The position numbers and the translations under genes were made by a program. From an uncultured Alphaproteobacteria bacterium (GTDB lineage Bacteria; Pseudomonadota; Alphaproteobacteria; Thalassobaculales; Thalassobaculaceae): a stretch of DNA of 58,947 bases. The notes beneath the pieces are model-generated. The model made no database searches, was not told the origin of the DNA, and saw only the letters and a list, made by a program, of their open reading frames with translations. The DNA lies in the NCBI GenBank assembly GCA_902589475.1, contig CACITD010000009.1, positions 1-58,947 on the forward strand. The letters run 5' to 3'. Positions 27,401-36,921 of this stretch are shown here, piece by piece. Every line of letters starts with the position of its first letter. The first letter of the stretch is position 1.

Positions 27401-27858
27401 TACTGCCTAATATTCCAGCAGAAAAAAGATGGAATTTAGCCACAAAATATTTATTGGACGAGTATCCTAAACTCGACAAAGAGCAAAAGGATGAATATAT
27501 AGCGACCGCATTGAAAGTGATAAACTACCCTTGTCTAAGTGAAATTTTTTCGGAAAACGCTTTTGTAGAAGCACCTTTGAATGGCACCGTAAAAGAGAAT
27601 GGGATAGACAGAGAAGTGATGGCTAGAGTGGACCGCCTAGTAGTTTTGGATAAAGAGGTGATTATCGCTGATTTTAAAACTGATAAGCGACCGCCAAAAA
27701 AGTTCGATGACATAGAAGAGACGTATAAAAACCAGATGAATATTTATTACAAATTAATCAAAAAAATTTATCCAAAGCATATAATTCGTCCTATGCTGAT
27801 CTGGACTGAAGGGCCGAAACGCATTGAGTTTCCACAGAAGTATCTCAGCCAGAGTTAA
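24484..27858 (+). CDS. addA: double-strand break repair helicase-nuclease AddA
   Basis: The motor and nuclease subunit of AddAB, about 1124 residues. Walker A is ASAGAGKTKIL near residue 22, motif Ia LTFTKAAAAEM follows, the DEAQ motif is LLLDEAQDTN, motif VI is YVAMTRAEDRLYIAG, and the C-terminal nuclease has IIADFKTDKRPP. All core helicase motifs are intact. I prefer ATG 24484 after the addB stop; GTG 24460 would give 8 more residues and a 20-base overlap. No strong ribosome binding site is seen, so translation may be coupled to addB. Confidence 0.95.
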   Translation: MSLEQQHEASDPRFSVWVEASAGAGKTKILTDRVLRLLLAGVPPERILCLTFTKAAAAEMAMRITSRLSAWSFASDATLCDDLFRLSGKPAKQNLLERARGLFALVVDSAEKLQVVTIHGFCQSLLRRFPLEAKLSPQFDVIDDTIAKEYLKTARDLIIRKAISEQSGPFSHAFIELAETINEAELSNLLEEIIGGQYRFREIFESPANEKTLGNIIRTQLNINSLEIELKTIEEISSYDSKTLAELEKAVVILMLGNQSDRALSNTIKDWLQNKKPNRASFEIYKLGFLTQKGSIRTRLASVKIFNEHPSLEQTLTSEASRLTAVDDKLKCFDLVSRNEKLAFLSQSVLQLYTENKKNNAVIDYNDLVTLANRLIENDEISPWILYKLDGGIDHLLLDEAQDTNSDQWKIVETLVKEFFTEQNGIGNLGPRSLFVVGDPKQSIFSFQGADPKIFKMKQQTLKESFELAKKPWKEVKLDISYRSSAAVLKAVDTVFEPESLEFSSIKHHPFRSGQAGLVEIWPPEEPVDRKPRDFWSVPGKQIHFDEPSTRLASKIASKISSWIKSGEILESRGRAIEPCDIIILLRQRGHFMEEVVNALKQKLVPVAGVDRMILTDQLAVMDLMAFGKFLLLPEDDLNLANLLKSPFLEIDEDDLLELCWDRGDSTLWETLNNKSALNNKFSETVDWLKDWLERAHRLSTFELYSDLLSMGGRRKLLERIGAEAGDPIDQFLAQILEYDRTNVPTLQGFVDWLSNGNHEIKRDMEADGSNKVRIMTVHGAKGLQAPIVFMPDTISKPNQSPKIVWSERGSNQQFPLWSPNRQGNPQMIEKLREVELEIREKEYLRLLYVAMTRAEDRLYIAGWGTLPKDEDSTWYGKLKNRLKPIAQDESGVLQISSDQVSVPDKKDIRPIRKKATLRLPEWVWKAPKEQTFETDRLIPSAPNQIRNNISLFALEKTDKFLRGRIIHSLLQILPNIPAEKRWNLATKYLLDEYPKLDKEQKDEYIATALKVINYPCLSEIFSENAFVEAPLNGTVKENGIDREVMARVDRLVVLDKEVIIADFKTDKRPPKKFDDIEETYKNQMNIYYKLIKKIYPKHIIRPMLIWTEGPKRIEFPQKYLSQS

Positions 27859-27958
27859 ATTTATTTTAATTTAAATTTAAAAAAATAATGCTTCATGATA
27901 CTTTAAAAAACGAATTGTATATTTTAAAAGAGATACAATATTATAGCTGGAGGTTATC

Positions 27959-28285
27959 ATGGCAATATTACAGGTTACAGACGAAAGTTTCCAAACAGAC
28001 GTGTTAGGCGCGGATAAACCTGTACTTGTTGATTTTTGGGCTGAGTGGTGTGGGCCCTGTAAGGCCATAGCTCCAGCTCTAGAGAGCTTGGCCGAAACGA
28101 TGGACAGTAAACTAACAGTTGCTAAGATCAATATTGATGATAACCCGCAGACTCCGTCAACGTATAATGTCCGAGGGATACCAACATTAATTATTTTCCA
28201 GGCTGGAGAAGTGATAGCCACAAAAATTGGAGCATTGCCGCCACACAAGTTGTCAGAGTGGGTAGATGAAGCTTTGGACGCGTAG
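27959..28285 (+). CDS. trxA: thioredoxin TrxA
   Basis: A cytoplasmic disulfide reductase of 108 residues with the classic WCGPCK active site (Cys31, Cys34), the buried Asp25, the cis-proline segment GIPTLIIF and the usual length. GGAGG sits six bases before the ATG. The gene lies 100 bases after addA in an AT-rich gap, so it may have its own promoter. It converges on folC. Confidence 0.97.
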   Translation: MAILQVTDESFQTDVLGADKPVLVDFWAEWCGPCKAIAPALESLAETMDSKLTVAKINIDDNPQTPSTYNVRGIPTLIIFQAGEVIATKIGALPPHKLSEWVDEALDA

Positions 28286-28332
28286 TGGCGCCGTCATATA
28301 GTTATCAATTTCAGTAAAATGAAAACTTAAAT

Positions 28333-29640
28333 TTAATCTTGAAGGTAATTGTTTTCGCGCAAAACCGCGCCAGCTAAATAGAGAGAGCCGCAGATTATTA
28401 TTCGGCGCTTTCCACTGGACTTAGAAATTATATCAGTTACTGCTGGACTGATCCCCTTTGCTGGATAGGCTTTTAGTCCGCATTCGAGTGCTGCACTTTC
28501 TATTTCTGATGCTGATAACGCGTTCGTTTCCCCTGGAATATCAACAGCTCTCATTGTGTCGATTACATTAGTAAAATACTGTAAAAAATTCTGCGGGCAA
28601 CGGTTTTTCAGAGCCCCAAAGACCATGTGAATTGAAATTTCCGGAGATGCGGTGCGCCAGTCTCTTAATGTTGAAGCAATTGCTTTGGCCGCGTCCTGGT
28701 TGTGGCCTCCATCTATCCAAATTTCCACATCTTCTAACACGTTTTCAATTAAATTCCCCTCCTTTAATTTCTGTAATCGTGCGGGCCAATTAATACTCAC
28801 CAATCCCATGTCAATTTCTTTTGGGCTAACAGGAAATTGACCGTTTAGTAATTTTACGGAAGCCAACGCGCAGCCAGCGTTTTGGATTTGGTGATCACCT
28901 AGGAGGTTCGGACGGGGGACGAAACTACTCTTTGATCCCATCTTAAACAACAATTGATTGTTTGCTGGAGAAATGTTCCAGTCTTCGCCAAAAACATAGG
29001 TTGAAGAACCTAATTCTAAAGCGCGCCTTTTTATCACATTCAATGCTTCATTTGTCTGCGGGCCTATAATAGCTGAGACACTAGGTTTTAATATTCCTGC
29101 CTTTTCGAAAGCTATTTCATCAATTGTGTTGCCAAGAAAGTCCTGGTGATCCATTGAAACAGGAGTTATTACTGAAAGCATTGGTCTCTCAATGACGTTT
29201 GTCGCATCGAATCGACCGCCTAATCCGACCTCCAATAATAGCAAATCGGCTGGGTTGCGTGAAAATGCTAACATTGCAGCAGCTGTAGTAATCTCAAAAA
29301 AGGTAATATTTTCCCCGTTATTAGCATTTTCACATTCTATTAAGAGTTCCTCTAGATAATTTTTAGATATCTCACTTCCTGAAACAACAATTCTCTCGGT
29401 AAAACTTACTAAATGAGGTGATGTGTAAATATGGACCCTATAACCGGCACTCCTGTATATGGCTGCCATAGTCGCGACGGTTGATCCCTTACCATTTGTC
29501 CCAGCAACATGAATAATGGGAGGCAAGTTTTCTTCCGGGTTTCCAAGCCTGTCTAATAGTTTTTCAAGTCGTGATAGCGATAGGTCTATTAACTTTGGAT
29601 GGAGTTTTAGAAGTCGCTCCAATATCCTATCAATTGCCAT
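28333..29640 (-). CDS. folC: folylpolyglutamate synthase / dihydrofolate synthase FolC
   Basis: Adds glutamate to dihydropteroate and to folates, an ATP-dependent Mur-ligase-like reaction. HVAGTNGKGSTVA is the P-loop near residue 45, LLLEVGLGGRFDATN and MDHQDFLG are further family motifs, and WIDGGHNQDAAK marks the C-terminal domain. The length of 435 residues is normal. The accD stop is 6 bases upstream, so folC closes the trp-accD-folC operon. Confidence 0.96.
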   Translation of the reverse strand: MAIDRILERLLKLHPKLIDLSLSRLEKLLDRLGNPEENLPPIIHVAGTNGKGSTVATMAAIYRSAGYRVHIYTSPHLVSFTERIVVSGSEISKNYLEELLIECENANNGENITFFEITTAAAMLAFSRNPADLLLLEVGLGGRFDATNVIERPMLSVITPVSMDHQDFLGNTIDEIAFEKAGILKPSVSAIIGPQTNEALNVIKRRALELGSSTYVFGEDWNISPANNQLLFKMGSKSSFVPRPNLLGDHQIQNAGCALASVKLLNGQFPVSPKEIDMGLVSINWPARLQKLKEGNLIENVLEDVEIWIDGGHNQDAAKAIASTLRDWRTASPEISIHMVFGALKNRCPQNFLQYFTNVIDTMRAVDIPGETNALSASEIESAALECGLKAYPAKGISPAVTDIISKSSGKRRIIICGSLYLAGAVLRENNYLQD

Positions 29641-29646
29641 CGATTA

Positions 29647-30528
29647 TTATTCCCCAATTAAGGAACTTGACCCTATATCCTTATTCATAAGAAGACATAA
29701 TAATGTCGAGAGTGTTTTGGGAAGGTCGTGCCTTCTAATAACTAAATCGACCATCCCATGATCTAGTAAATACTCAGCGCTTTGAAAACCTTCTGGAAGT
29801 TTCTCATGAATGGTCTCTTCTATTACACGTTTTCCCGCGAAACCAATAATTGCCCCTGGTTCTGCAATGTGAATGTCTCCAAGCATGGCAAAAGAAGCTG
29901 TTACACCTCCGGTAGTAGGGTTTGTAAGAACGACAATAAATGGTAGTTCAGCTTCTTTAACCATCTGAGTAGCTATAATTGTTCGTGGTAGCTGCATCAA
30001 AGAAAGAATTCCCTCTTGCATTCGCGCACCCCCTGAGGATGGGAAAATAACAAGAGGTGCATTTTTATTAATCGCTAACTCTGCTGACTGGATTATAGCG
30101 TTGCCAACAGCAGACCCCATAGAGCCTCCCATAAACTCAAAGGAGAATACAGCAATGATAATTTCTAATCCATTTACTCTGCCACATGCGAGAGATATAG
30201 CGTCTTGAAGTCCTGTTTTGCTTCTAGCTTCTTTAATACGATCTAAATATTTGCGTTTATCTCTAAATTTTAGAGGATCGAGAGTTGTCCCGTCTTTTAG
30301 TGCTATTTCCTCATAGCTACCGTCGTCAAAGAGGGCCTTTAAGCGATTTTTACAAGAAAGTGGCATGTGGTAGTCGCATCGCGGGCACACTTGGAGGTTT
30401 TCCTCAAGCTCCCTATGAAATAGCATCTCATTACAACCCTTACACTTTACCCAGAAATTGTCGGGTATCTCCTTTGGTTGTACCAATGCCTTGATTCTTG
30501 GTAGAACAGAATTGGTAATCCAGTTCAT
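29647..30528 (-). CDS. accD: acetyl-CoA carboxylase carboxyltransferase subunit beta
   Basis: Together with AccA, this transfers the carboxyl group from biotin to acetyl-CoA to give malonyl-CoA for fatty acid synthesis. The four-cysteine zinc ribbon is complete at Cys29, Cys32, Cys48 and Cys51. The crotonase-like core includes SGGARMQEG, TNPTTGGVTASFA and FAGKRVIEET. The length of 293 residues is normal. It lies between trpA and folC, an order widespread in proteobacteria. Confidence 0.97.
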   Translation of the reverse strand: MNWITNSVLPRIKALVQPKEIPDNFWVKCKGCNEMLFHRELEENLQVCPRCDYHMPLSCKNRLKALFDDGSYEEIALKDGTTLDPLKFRDKRKYLDRIKEARSKTGLQDAISLACGRVNGLEIIIAVFSFEFMGGSMGSAVGNAIIQSAELAINKNAPLVIFPSSGGARMQEGILSLMQLPRTIIATQMVKEAELPFIVVLTNPTTGGVTASFAMLGDIHIAEPGAIIGFAGKRVIEETIHEKLPEGFQSAEYLLDHGMVDLVIRRHDLPKTLSTLLCLLMNKDIGSSSLIGE

Positions 30529-30555
30529 GAAATTATTTTGCTTTCTCTAAAAAAG

Positions 30556-31389
30556 TTATTTTCCTCGCACGCCGGCGGCTAGATCTCTAACTAATGACAG
30601 AGTAGTCTGGATTGTTTCAGGTTTTGCCTTTCCATTTGCGTCCAAGCTATTTGCAATGGCATTTACAACTTCTGAGCCAACGATTGCAGCATCTGCTATT
30701 CTAGTGACTTGTTCCACGTGTTCTCGGGTTTTTATGCCGAACCCTACTGCGATAGGCAGTTTAGACTGTTCTTTAAGATTCTTGACTGCGTGCGTTACTA
30801 GTTCTATTGGAACGTCTTTGGTCCCAGTTATACCTGTTATAGATACGTAATAAATAAAGCCAGTGGCGTTCTGTAACACAGTCGTCAAGCGTTCGTTGCT
30901 TGTGGTGGGTGCGGTTAGCCTAACGAATGGTAAGTTACATTCTTTTGCGGGTATACAAAGCTCTTCATCTTCTTCAGGAGGGAGATCAACAACAATTAAG
31001 CCATCGGCTCCGGCCTCAATGACCTCAGTCAAAAATTTTTGGACACCAAAATTATATATGGGGTTATAATATCCCATTAAAATAATTGGCGTAAAATTAT
31101 TTTTCACACGGAATAGCCTCACCATATCTAATGTTTTCTTTAATGAGCCACCAGCTTCTAGGGCTCGTTTACTTGAAGCTTGTATTGCCGGACCATCGGC
31201 CATGGGATCGGAAAATGGCATTCCGAACTCTATCATATCAGCTCCTTCTTCCGGTAAACCCTCCATAATTTTGAGGGAGGTATCAAAGTCTGGGTCGCCT
31301 GCAGTGATAAAAATGCCGAGAGCTGATGCCTTCTTTGATCTCAACTTCTTGAAAAGAATGTTCAGGCGATCACTGGTGTATTTTATCAC
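30556..31389 (-). CDS. trpA: tryptophan synthase alpha chain
   Basis: Cleaves indole-3-glycerol phosphate to indole and glyceraldehyde 3-phosphate and passes indole to Trp[17 protein letters not shown] carries the catalytic Glu, and the second catalytic Asp lies in [21 protein letters not shown] and VGFGI bind phosphate. The length of 277 residues is normal. Its ATG overlaps the trpB stop by 4 bases (ATGA). Confidence 0.97.
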   Translation of the reverse strand: MIKYTSDRLNILFKKLRSKKASALGIFITAGDPDFDTSLKIMEGLPEEGADMIEFGMPFSDPMADGPAIQASSKRALEAGGSLKKTLDMVRLFRVKNNFTPIILMGYYNPIYNFGVQKFLTEVIEAGADGLIVVDLPPEEDEELCIPAKECNLPFVRLTAPTTSNERLTTVLQNATGFIYYVSITGITGTKDVPIELVTHAVKNLKEQSKLPIAVGFGIKTREHVEQVTRIADAAIVGSEVVNAIANSLDANGKAKPETIQTTLSLVRDLAAGVRGK

Positions 31390-32609
31390 AGCTTTCCCAT
31401 TTTCTCTAATAGTGGTAAGACGGCTTCGAGATCTTTATCACCTCTACCGCACATATTCATGATAATAATATGGTCCTTTGGTAAGGTTTTTATTATCGTC
31501 GCGATATAAGCCAGAGCGTGAGCTGGCTCAAGTGCGGGTATAATGCCCTCAAGTCTTGAACACAATGCAAATGCTTCGAGCGCCTCCTCATCCGTGGCAC
31601 AAACATACTTAACCCTTCCATTTTCAAATAGCCATGAGTGTTCTGGGCCTATGCCAGGATAATCCAATCCAGCTGAGATCGAATGGGCTTCGGTGATTTG
31701 TCCATCCTCGTTCTGTAACAGATATGTTCTGTTGCCATGTAAAATACCCGGGCGTCCGCCCGTTAAGGATGCAGCATGTAAACCGGTTTCGACCCCATAT
31801 CCAGCGGCTTCTACTCCTATTATTTTTACTTCATCATCTAAAAATGGGTGAAATAGGCCAATAGCATTTGACCCCCCGCCAATGCATGCAACCAATGTAT
31901 CGGGTAGCCGGCCCTCGGCTGCCATGATTTGTTCTTTTGTCTCTTCACCTATTACACACTGAAAGTCTCTAACCATTTCTGGATAAGGATGGGGCCCCGC
32001 GACTGTACCGATTATATAAAAATGTGTCTCCGCCTTAGATACCCAATATCTTAGCGCTTCGTTCATTGCGTCTTTCAGCGTCGAAGAGCCTGATGTTACG
32101 GGATGAATCTTCGCTCCTAATAATCGCATACGATCTACGTTTGGTTTTTGCCGTTTTACGTCCTCTGCGCCCATGAAAACCTCGCACTCGAGGTTGAACA
32201 AGGCACAAGCCGTTGCGGTAGCAACACCGTGCTGTCCTGCTCCGGTTTCGGCAATGATCTTGGTTTTGCCCATTCGACGTGCTACGAGTGCCTGCCCCAT
32301 TACATTATTTATCTTATGAGCGCCAGTGTGATTGAGCTCATCTCTTTTAAAATAAAGCTTGGCCCCATTAAAATATTCAGTAAGTCGGCTGGCGAGGTAA
32401 AGAGGGCTCGGCCGTCCAATGTAATGTTGTCTATAGTACTCTAATTCGCTCCAAAAACTGGGATCATTTTTTGATGCACGCCATGCGTCACACACTTCAA
32501 TTATTAGAGGCATAAGCGTTTCTGCTACATACTGACCGCCAAAAATTCCAAAATGGCCATTTTCGTCTGGAGCATTTCTTAATGTATTTGCAATTTCTTT
32601 GTAGGACAT
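31386..32609 (-). CDS. trpB: tryptophan synthase beta chain
   Basis: A PLP enzyme that joins indole and serine to make tryptophan. The PLP lysine is in [10 protein letters not shown], followed by [12 protein letters not shown] and the phosphate-binding GGGSNAIG. I choose ATG 32609 with GGGAG five bases upstream over TTG 32648, giving 407 residues, close to the usual size. It lies between trpF and trpA, in the common order trpF-trpB-trpA. Confidence 0.97.
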   Translation of the reverse strand: MSYKEIANTLRNAPDENGHFGIFGGQYVAETLMPLIIEVCDAWRASKNDPSFWSELEYYRQHYIGRPSPLYLASRLTEYFNGAKLYFKRDELNHTGAHKINNVMGQALVARRMGKTKIIAETGAGQHGVATATACALFNLECEVFMGAEDVKRQKPNVDRMRLLGAKIHPVTSGSSTLKDAMNEALRYWVSKAETHFYIIGTVAGPHPYPEMVRDFQCVIGEETKEQIMAAEGRLPDTLVACIGGGSNAIGLFHPFLDDEVKIIGVEAAGYGVETGLHAASLTGGRPGILHGNRTYLLQNEDGQITEAHSISAGLDYPGIGPEHSWLFENGRVKYVCATDEEALEAFALCSRLEGIIPALEPAHALAYIATIIKTLPKDHIIIMNMCGRGDKDLEAVLPLLEKMGKL

Positions 32610-32681
32610 CCAGACTCCCAAGCTAAAGGATGGAATTTTAAATACCAAAAGCTTATTAGAAAAATATAGCTTGTGGCAATT

Positions 32682-33335
32682 CTATAGTGTTCTAACCGTG
32701 TTCATAAATTCAATAATTTTCTGATTATTTTTAAATCCGGCTTTATCTTCTACTCCCGACGAAACATCTAGCGCTGTTGCCCCTGTGGTCCGCACAGCCT
32801 CATTAATATTACTGATGTTTAATCCTCCAGACAAAAACCAGGGTGTTGCGAGGGAAGCATTACTCAGCCAATTCCAATTAAAAGAGATACCATTGCCGCC
32901 GGGCAGTGACTGACCCGTGTTCACTGGCGCCGCAGCATCAAAAAGCAAAAAGTCGGCAACTTTATCAAATTTCGACACTTCCTCAAAATCCTTACGTTCT
33001 GAAATTTTTATCGCCTTAATTATCTTTGTATTAAACTTATTTTTTATATTTTCTATGTCGTCTGCTGTTTCTGAGCCGTGTAATTGGAAGATGTCGGGAG
33101 CTAAATGATAAGTTATTTCTTCGAGCAAGTTATCTGAGGGATTTACAACGACTGCTACAACTTTAAAATCATCAGACCGTTTATCCATTAAACTCGAGGC
33201 AATTTCGGGTGTTAAAGACCTTGGTGATGGCGGAAAAAATACAAAACCAAGATAATCAACGCCACTAGCAATTGCAGCATCTATGGCGGTTTGTGAATTC
33301 ATTCCACAGATTTTCACAGCTAACTTATTACGCAT
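32682..33335 (-). CDS. trpF: phosphoribosylanthranilate isomerase
   Basis: Third step of the tryptophan branch, an Amadori isomerisation on a TIM barrel. KICGMNS near the N-terminus holds the catalytic Cys, LFDAAAP carries the catalytic Asp, and FLSGGLN and DVSSGVE are the phosphate-binding loops. ATG 33335 gives 217 residues and overlaps the lapA-like stop by 8 bases; ATG 33350 would add 5 residues. Neither has a good ribosome binding site, so translation is probably coupled. Confidence 0.95.
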   Translation of the reverse strand: MRNKLAVKICGMNSQTAIDAAIASGVDYLGFVFFPPSPRSLTPEIASSLMDKRSDDFKVVAVVVNPSDNLLEEITYHLAPDIFQLHGSETADDIENIKNKFNTKIIKAIKISERKDFEEVSKFDKVADFLLFDAAAPVNTGQSLPGGNGISFNWNWLSNASLATPWFLSGGLNISNINEAVRTTGATALDVSSGVEDKAGFKNNQKIIEFMNTVRTL

Positions 33336-33693
33336 TGTGTGCCGCAACATCTATTACAGGTTTAGCGATTTCGGTCTGGCCCTCTCGACTTTCTATACTA
33401 GACTGTCTGAGCTGCTGATCCAAGCTTTTGATCTCTTTCTTAAACGTTTGCCTTTCTCTATATTTTCGAGGAAGGTTTTTCAAAGATGAAAAAAGGAACC
33501 CTGATATAAAACCAAGACCTAACGTTCCTAGGCATAATACGTAGATAGGAATTTCTATATAAAAGTCGAAAGGCCAAAATCTTAAAAGGCCCGACTGTTT
33601 GTTGGATATTGAGAAAAGAACCACGGCAATTGAAAGTGTGGTAAAAAATAACACTTTAAACACCTTTAGAAGAACGCCTATCCCTGATAGCAT
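33328..33693 (-). CDS. LapA-domain (DUF1049) inner-membrane protein
   Basis: A 121-residue membrane protein with two hydrophobic segments, about residues 12-28 and 48-68, then a basic coiled-coil tail rich in Arg, Lys and Gln. This is the layout of LapA/YciS proteins, which work with LapB to control LpxC turnover in E. coli. No LapB gene is seen here. It sits in the same place, after ihfB, in many alphaproteobacteria. Confidence 0.82.
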   Translation of the reverse strand: MLSGIGVLLKVFKVLFFTTLSIAVVLFSISNKQSGLLRFWPFDFYIEIPIYVLCLGTLGLGFISGFLFSSLKNLPRKYRERQTFKKEIKSLDQQLRQSSIESREGQTEIAKPVIDVAAHNA

Positions 33694-33885
33694 CAGAACT
33701 CCGAAACTATGAAAAAATTAGATCGTTGTATTTAGTGAGGAGAAATTTTCAAAATAAAACTGCCAAGGCTATGAAATGTTTGACAACAAAAAGGTTTTGT
33801 CGATTTATTCAAAAATTAATGTACGTTTTAAATGCCGGCGTACAACACAGTTGATCAACAATTTGTTCCTATCCGTCTGAAAAAA

Positions 33886-34164
33886 TTAATGATTAAGTTT
33901 TTCTTTCAATTGTTTTCCGGTTTTAAAGAAAGGAACAAACTTTTCGGATACAGGGACTGAGTCCCCTGTCCGAGGATTGCGACCTGTTCTTGCACCGCGT
34001 TTTTTGGTTGCGAAAGCCCCAAAACCTCTTAGTTCCACCCGATTTCCACATTCTAAAGCATACGAGATTTCCTCAAAAATAGTTGCTACGAGTATCTCGA
34101 TGTCCCTTTGATACAGATGAGGGTTAGCTTCCGATAACTTTAGAATAAGTTCTGACTTCGTCAT
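33886..34164 (-). CDS. ihfB: integration host factor subunit beta
   Basis: A DNA-bending protein of 92 residues in the HU/IHF family. The beta-arm proline motif reads [10 protein letters not shown], and [12 protein letters not shown] is typical of the beta subunit. It bends DNA at replication, recombination and promoter sites together with IhfA. The rpsA-ihfB order is conserved in proteobacteria; the 194 bases between them hold no gene. Confidence 0.95.
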   Translation of the reverse strand: MTKSELILKLSEANPHLYQRDIEILVATIFEEISYALECGNRVELRGFGAFATKKRGARTGRNPRTGDSVPVSEKFVPFFKTGKQLKEKLNH

Positions 34165-34358
34165 TTCGCAAAGACCTAATATAAATATTCAAAATATTAT
34201 TTTAACGCAGTTTTAAACAATACTCCACAGGCAAACTCGTTGAATACTCATCAGTCGCGCTATATCCCCATTAACGCTAGAAAAATTTCAATCTCGAGAA
34301 AATTTTCTAAAAGCTGGTTTGGGCTAGAAAGAAAACCCTGAGTATCCAAAAGAGGTTT

Positions 34359-36074
34359 CTAATTGTCGGCGTTTTGATCTTCCTCTTTTTGCCTCAGTGC
34401 TGCGCCGAGGATATCTCCCAAACTAGCTCCACTGTCAGACGATCCATATTCCGCCATAGCTTTTTTCTCTTCCTCTATTTCTCTGGCCTTTATAGATAAC
34501 GTGACTTTACGGTTTTTTTGGTCGATCTGTGTAACTTTAGCATCAACTTTTTCTCCAACCGCAAAACGGTCGGAGCGTTGCTCTGATCTATCCCGCGATA
34601 GTTCGGATTTTCTAATAAACCCAGCCATATTATCGCCTACAGTAACCTCAATCCCTGTATCCAAGAGCTTAGTTACGGTGGTTGTAACTATGATGCCTTT
34701 CCGAATTGTGGCGGCGCCGGTGGTAAAAGGGTCTTCCGTGAGTTGTTTAATTCCCAGGGAAATTCTTTCTTTTTCTGGATCGATATCCAAAACCTTTGCT
34801 TTTACATTTTCACCCTTTGAATAATCATTGATGGCTTCTTCACCAGGCCGCTCCCAGTCAAGGTCAGAAAAGTGTGCCATCCCATCAATCTCACCTGCAA
34901 GCCCTATAAATAGGCCGAACTCAGTGATATTTTTAATCTCACCTTCTATCTCAGATCCAACAGGATGATTTTTCAAAAACTCATCCCATGGATTTGGCAG
35001 GCATTGCTTAAGTCCAAGTGAAATGCGCCTTTTTGAGGCATCTACATCTAAAACAACGATTTCCACTTCTTGGCTCGTGGAAACGATTTTACCAGGGTGA
35101 ACGTTTTTCTTGGTCCAACTCATCTCTGAGACGTGGACTAGCCCTTCTATTCCGGGCTCTAGCTCTACAAAAGCTCCATAATCCGTAATGTTTGTTACCC
35201 TGCCGCTGAAGCGGGATTCTATAGGATATTTTGTATCGACATTGCTCCAGGGATCGTCTTCAAGTTGTTTCATGCCAAGGGATATTCGTTGCGTTTCTGC
35301 ATTGAACCGTATGACCTGAACATCAACCGACTGGCCTATGGTAAGGGCTTCGCTCGGGTGGTTAATTCTTCGCCAAGCTATGTCTGTTACGTGAAGTAGC
35401 CCATCAACTCCACCAAGATCAACAAATGCGCCATAGTCGGTTATGTTTTTAACAACACCTTGTAGAGTCTGTCCTTCTTGTAGGTTAGCGACGAGCTCCG
35501 AGCGAGCTTCGGTGCGACTTTCTTCCAGAACAGCTCTTCGGGAGACAACAATGTTTCCCCTTCTTCGGTCCATCTTTAATATTAAAAACGGCTGTGAAAT
35601 TCCTAATAAATGGGCTATATCTTTTACAGGGCGGATATCTACCTGGCTGCCTGGGAGAAAGGCGGTCGCACCTGCTAAATCAACCGTGAATCCTCCTTTG
35701 ACACGACCAAATATGGTGCCATCGACCCGCTCTTGAGCTTCGAATGCTCTTTCCAAGATAACCCAAGCTTCCTCTCTTCGAGCCTTTTCTCGGCTCAGCA
35801 TCGCCTCTCCGTTTCGGTCTTCCATTCTCTCAACATAGACTTCAACAAGATCACCGGCTTTCAAGCCGTGTTCCTGACCCGGTGAAGTGAATTCTCTAAG
35901 AGCAACACGCCCTTCAGACTTAAGTCCTACATCAATGAGTGCGCTGTCGCCTTCTATTGATATGATGGTGCCCTTAACGACACTTCCCTCAATACTTACT
36001 TCGTTTCCAAAGGACTCGCTTAATAAAGCCTCAAATTCATCCAGAGCGCTCTCGCTCATATCTACGTCAGTCAT
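34359..36074 (-). CDS. rpsA: 30S ribosomal protein S1
   Basis: A 571-residue protein of six S1 OB-fold repeats that helps the 30S subunit bind mRNAs. Repeats are visible through the recurring ITDYGAFVDL, VTNITDYGAFVELEPGIEGLVHVSEMSW-like and RISLGMKQL elements. ATG 36074 has a perfect AAGGAG five bases upstream, so the longer frame from 36101 is rejected. The C-terminus is acidic and ends with repeats that continue to EEDQNADN. It follows cmk, the usual neighbour. Confidence 0.97.
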   Translation of the reverse strand: MTDVDMSESALDEFEALLSESFGNEVSIEGSVVKGTIISIEGDSALIDVGLKSEGRVALREFTSPGQEHGLKAGDLVEVYVERMEDRNGEAMLSREKARREEAWVILERAFEAQERVDGTIFGRVKGGFTVDLAGATAFLPGSQVDIRPVKDIAHLLGISQPFLILKMDRRRGNIVVSRRAVLEESRTEARSELVANLQEGQTLQGVVKNITDYGAFVDLGGVDGLLHVTDIAWRRINHPSEALTIGQSVDVQVIRFNAETQRISLGMKQLEDDPWSNVDTKYPIESRFSGRVTNITDYGAFVELEPGIEGLVHVSEMSWTKKNVHPGKIVSTSQEVEIVVLDVDASKRRISLGLKQCLPNPWDEFLKNHPVGSEIEGEIKNITEFGLFIGLAGEIDGMAHFSDLDWERPGEEAINDYSKGENVKAKVLDIDPEKERISLGIKQLTEDPFTTGAATIRKGIIVTTTVTKLLDTGIEVTVGDNMAGFIRKSELSRDRSEQRSDRFAVGEKVDAKVTQIDQKNRKVTLSIKAREIEEEKKAMAEYGSSDSGASLGDILGAALRQKEEDQNADN

Positions 36075-36280
36075 AATAACTCCTTGGAAGGCCTGTTTCA
36101 CGGCAATATCGTATGCCAGGAAAGTCGGGTTACGTGGGGACTAGGCAAAAAACTGTGTATATCAAGTCTCAGCGCTTGTATCACCTATTTTTTTTCGTCC
36201 ATAAATAAGCTACGGCTTCCTAATTAGCTTTGCCACTTTTGGTTGCAATTGCCGGTCATCGTCAACAAATAACCGACGGT

Positions 36281-36916
36281 TCAAAAACGTCGGGACAGAA
36301 TCCAATTTTTTGCCTCATTAAAACTTACATCAATGCTCTTGTTTGATGTATCAATCACCAGGGCGCCTAATGTAACCGCTAACGGGGCGTCTTTTCTATT
36401 TGTATCGCGTTCGTCCCGGGAACGCATTTCTTCAAGGACTTCACAGTATATAACGGTCGGATCACTTTGAAGCAACTCTTTCCAACGTCTTTTTGCCCTT
36501 ATTTCCAAATCAGCTATTATAAAAATCTTGAAATCGGCGTGAGGGCAAACAACTGTGCCAATATCACGCCCGTCTAAAACAGCTCCGTCCTTACCTGGAT
36601 CAGGATTTTGTGCAAATCTTCTCTGGCGGGTAAGCAGCTCTTGACGTACACCAGGGATAGCAGCAATCTTAGAAGCTAGATCAGAAACCGCTCGGGTCCG
36701 TATCCCAGTGTGATCAATAGAGGCTATGGACACTTGCCGCGCCACTTTCTCCGCAGATTGGGAATCTTTTTCGTTCATGCCCTTAGTGAGCATTTGTAGG
36801 GCTACAGCGCGATACAAAACCCCAGTATCGAGATAACTAAGATTAAAATATTCTGCCAGCTTTTTGGCGATTGTTCCTTTCCCAGATGCAGCTGGTCCAT
36901 CTATTGCTACAATCAA
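36281..36916 (-). CDS. cmk: cytidylate kinase
   Basis: Phosphorylates CMP and dCMP. The P-loop is DGPAASGKGTIA near the N-terminus, LDTGVLYRAVA and DGRDIGTVV are the nucleoside monophosphate-binding and catalytic motifs, and RSRDERDTNRKDAP is the LID. The length of 211 residues is normal. Its ATG is 5 bases after the aroA stop, so aroA-cmk is one unit leading into rpsA. Confidence 0.97.
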   Translation of the reverse strand: MIVAIDGPAASGKGTIAKKLAEYFNLSYLDTGVLYRAVALQMLTKGMNEKDSQSAEKVARQVSIASIDHTGIRTRAVSDLASKIAAIPGVRQELLTRQRRFAQNPDPGKDGAVLDGRDIGTVVCPHADFKIFIIADLEIRAKRRWKELLQSDPTVIYCEVLEEMRSRDERDTNRKDAPLAVTLGALVIDTSNKSIDVSFNEAKNWILSRRF

Positions 36917-36921
36917 ATGCC

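Noticed and set aside
27915-27944. TTGTAT ... TATTAT promoter-like boxes before trxA
   Set aside because: Transcription would start inside the ribosome binding site.
36075-36101. Longer start for rpsA
   Set aside because: The perfect AAGGAG lies inside this extension and points to ATG 36074.
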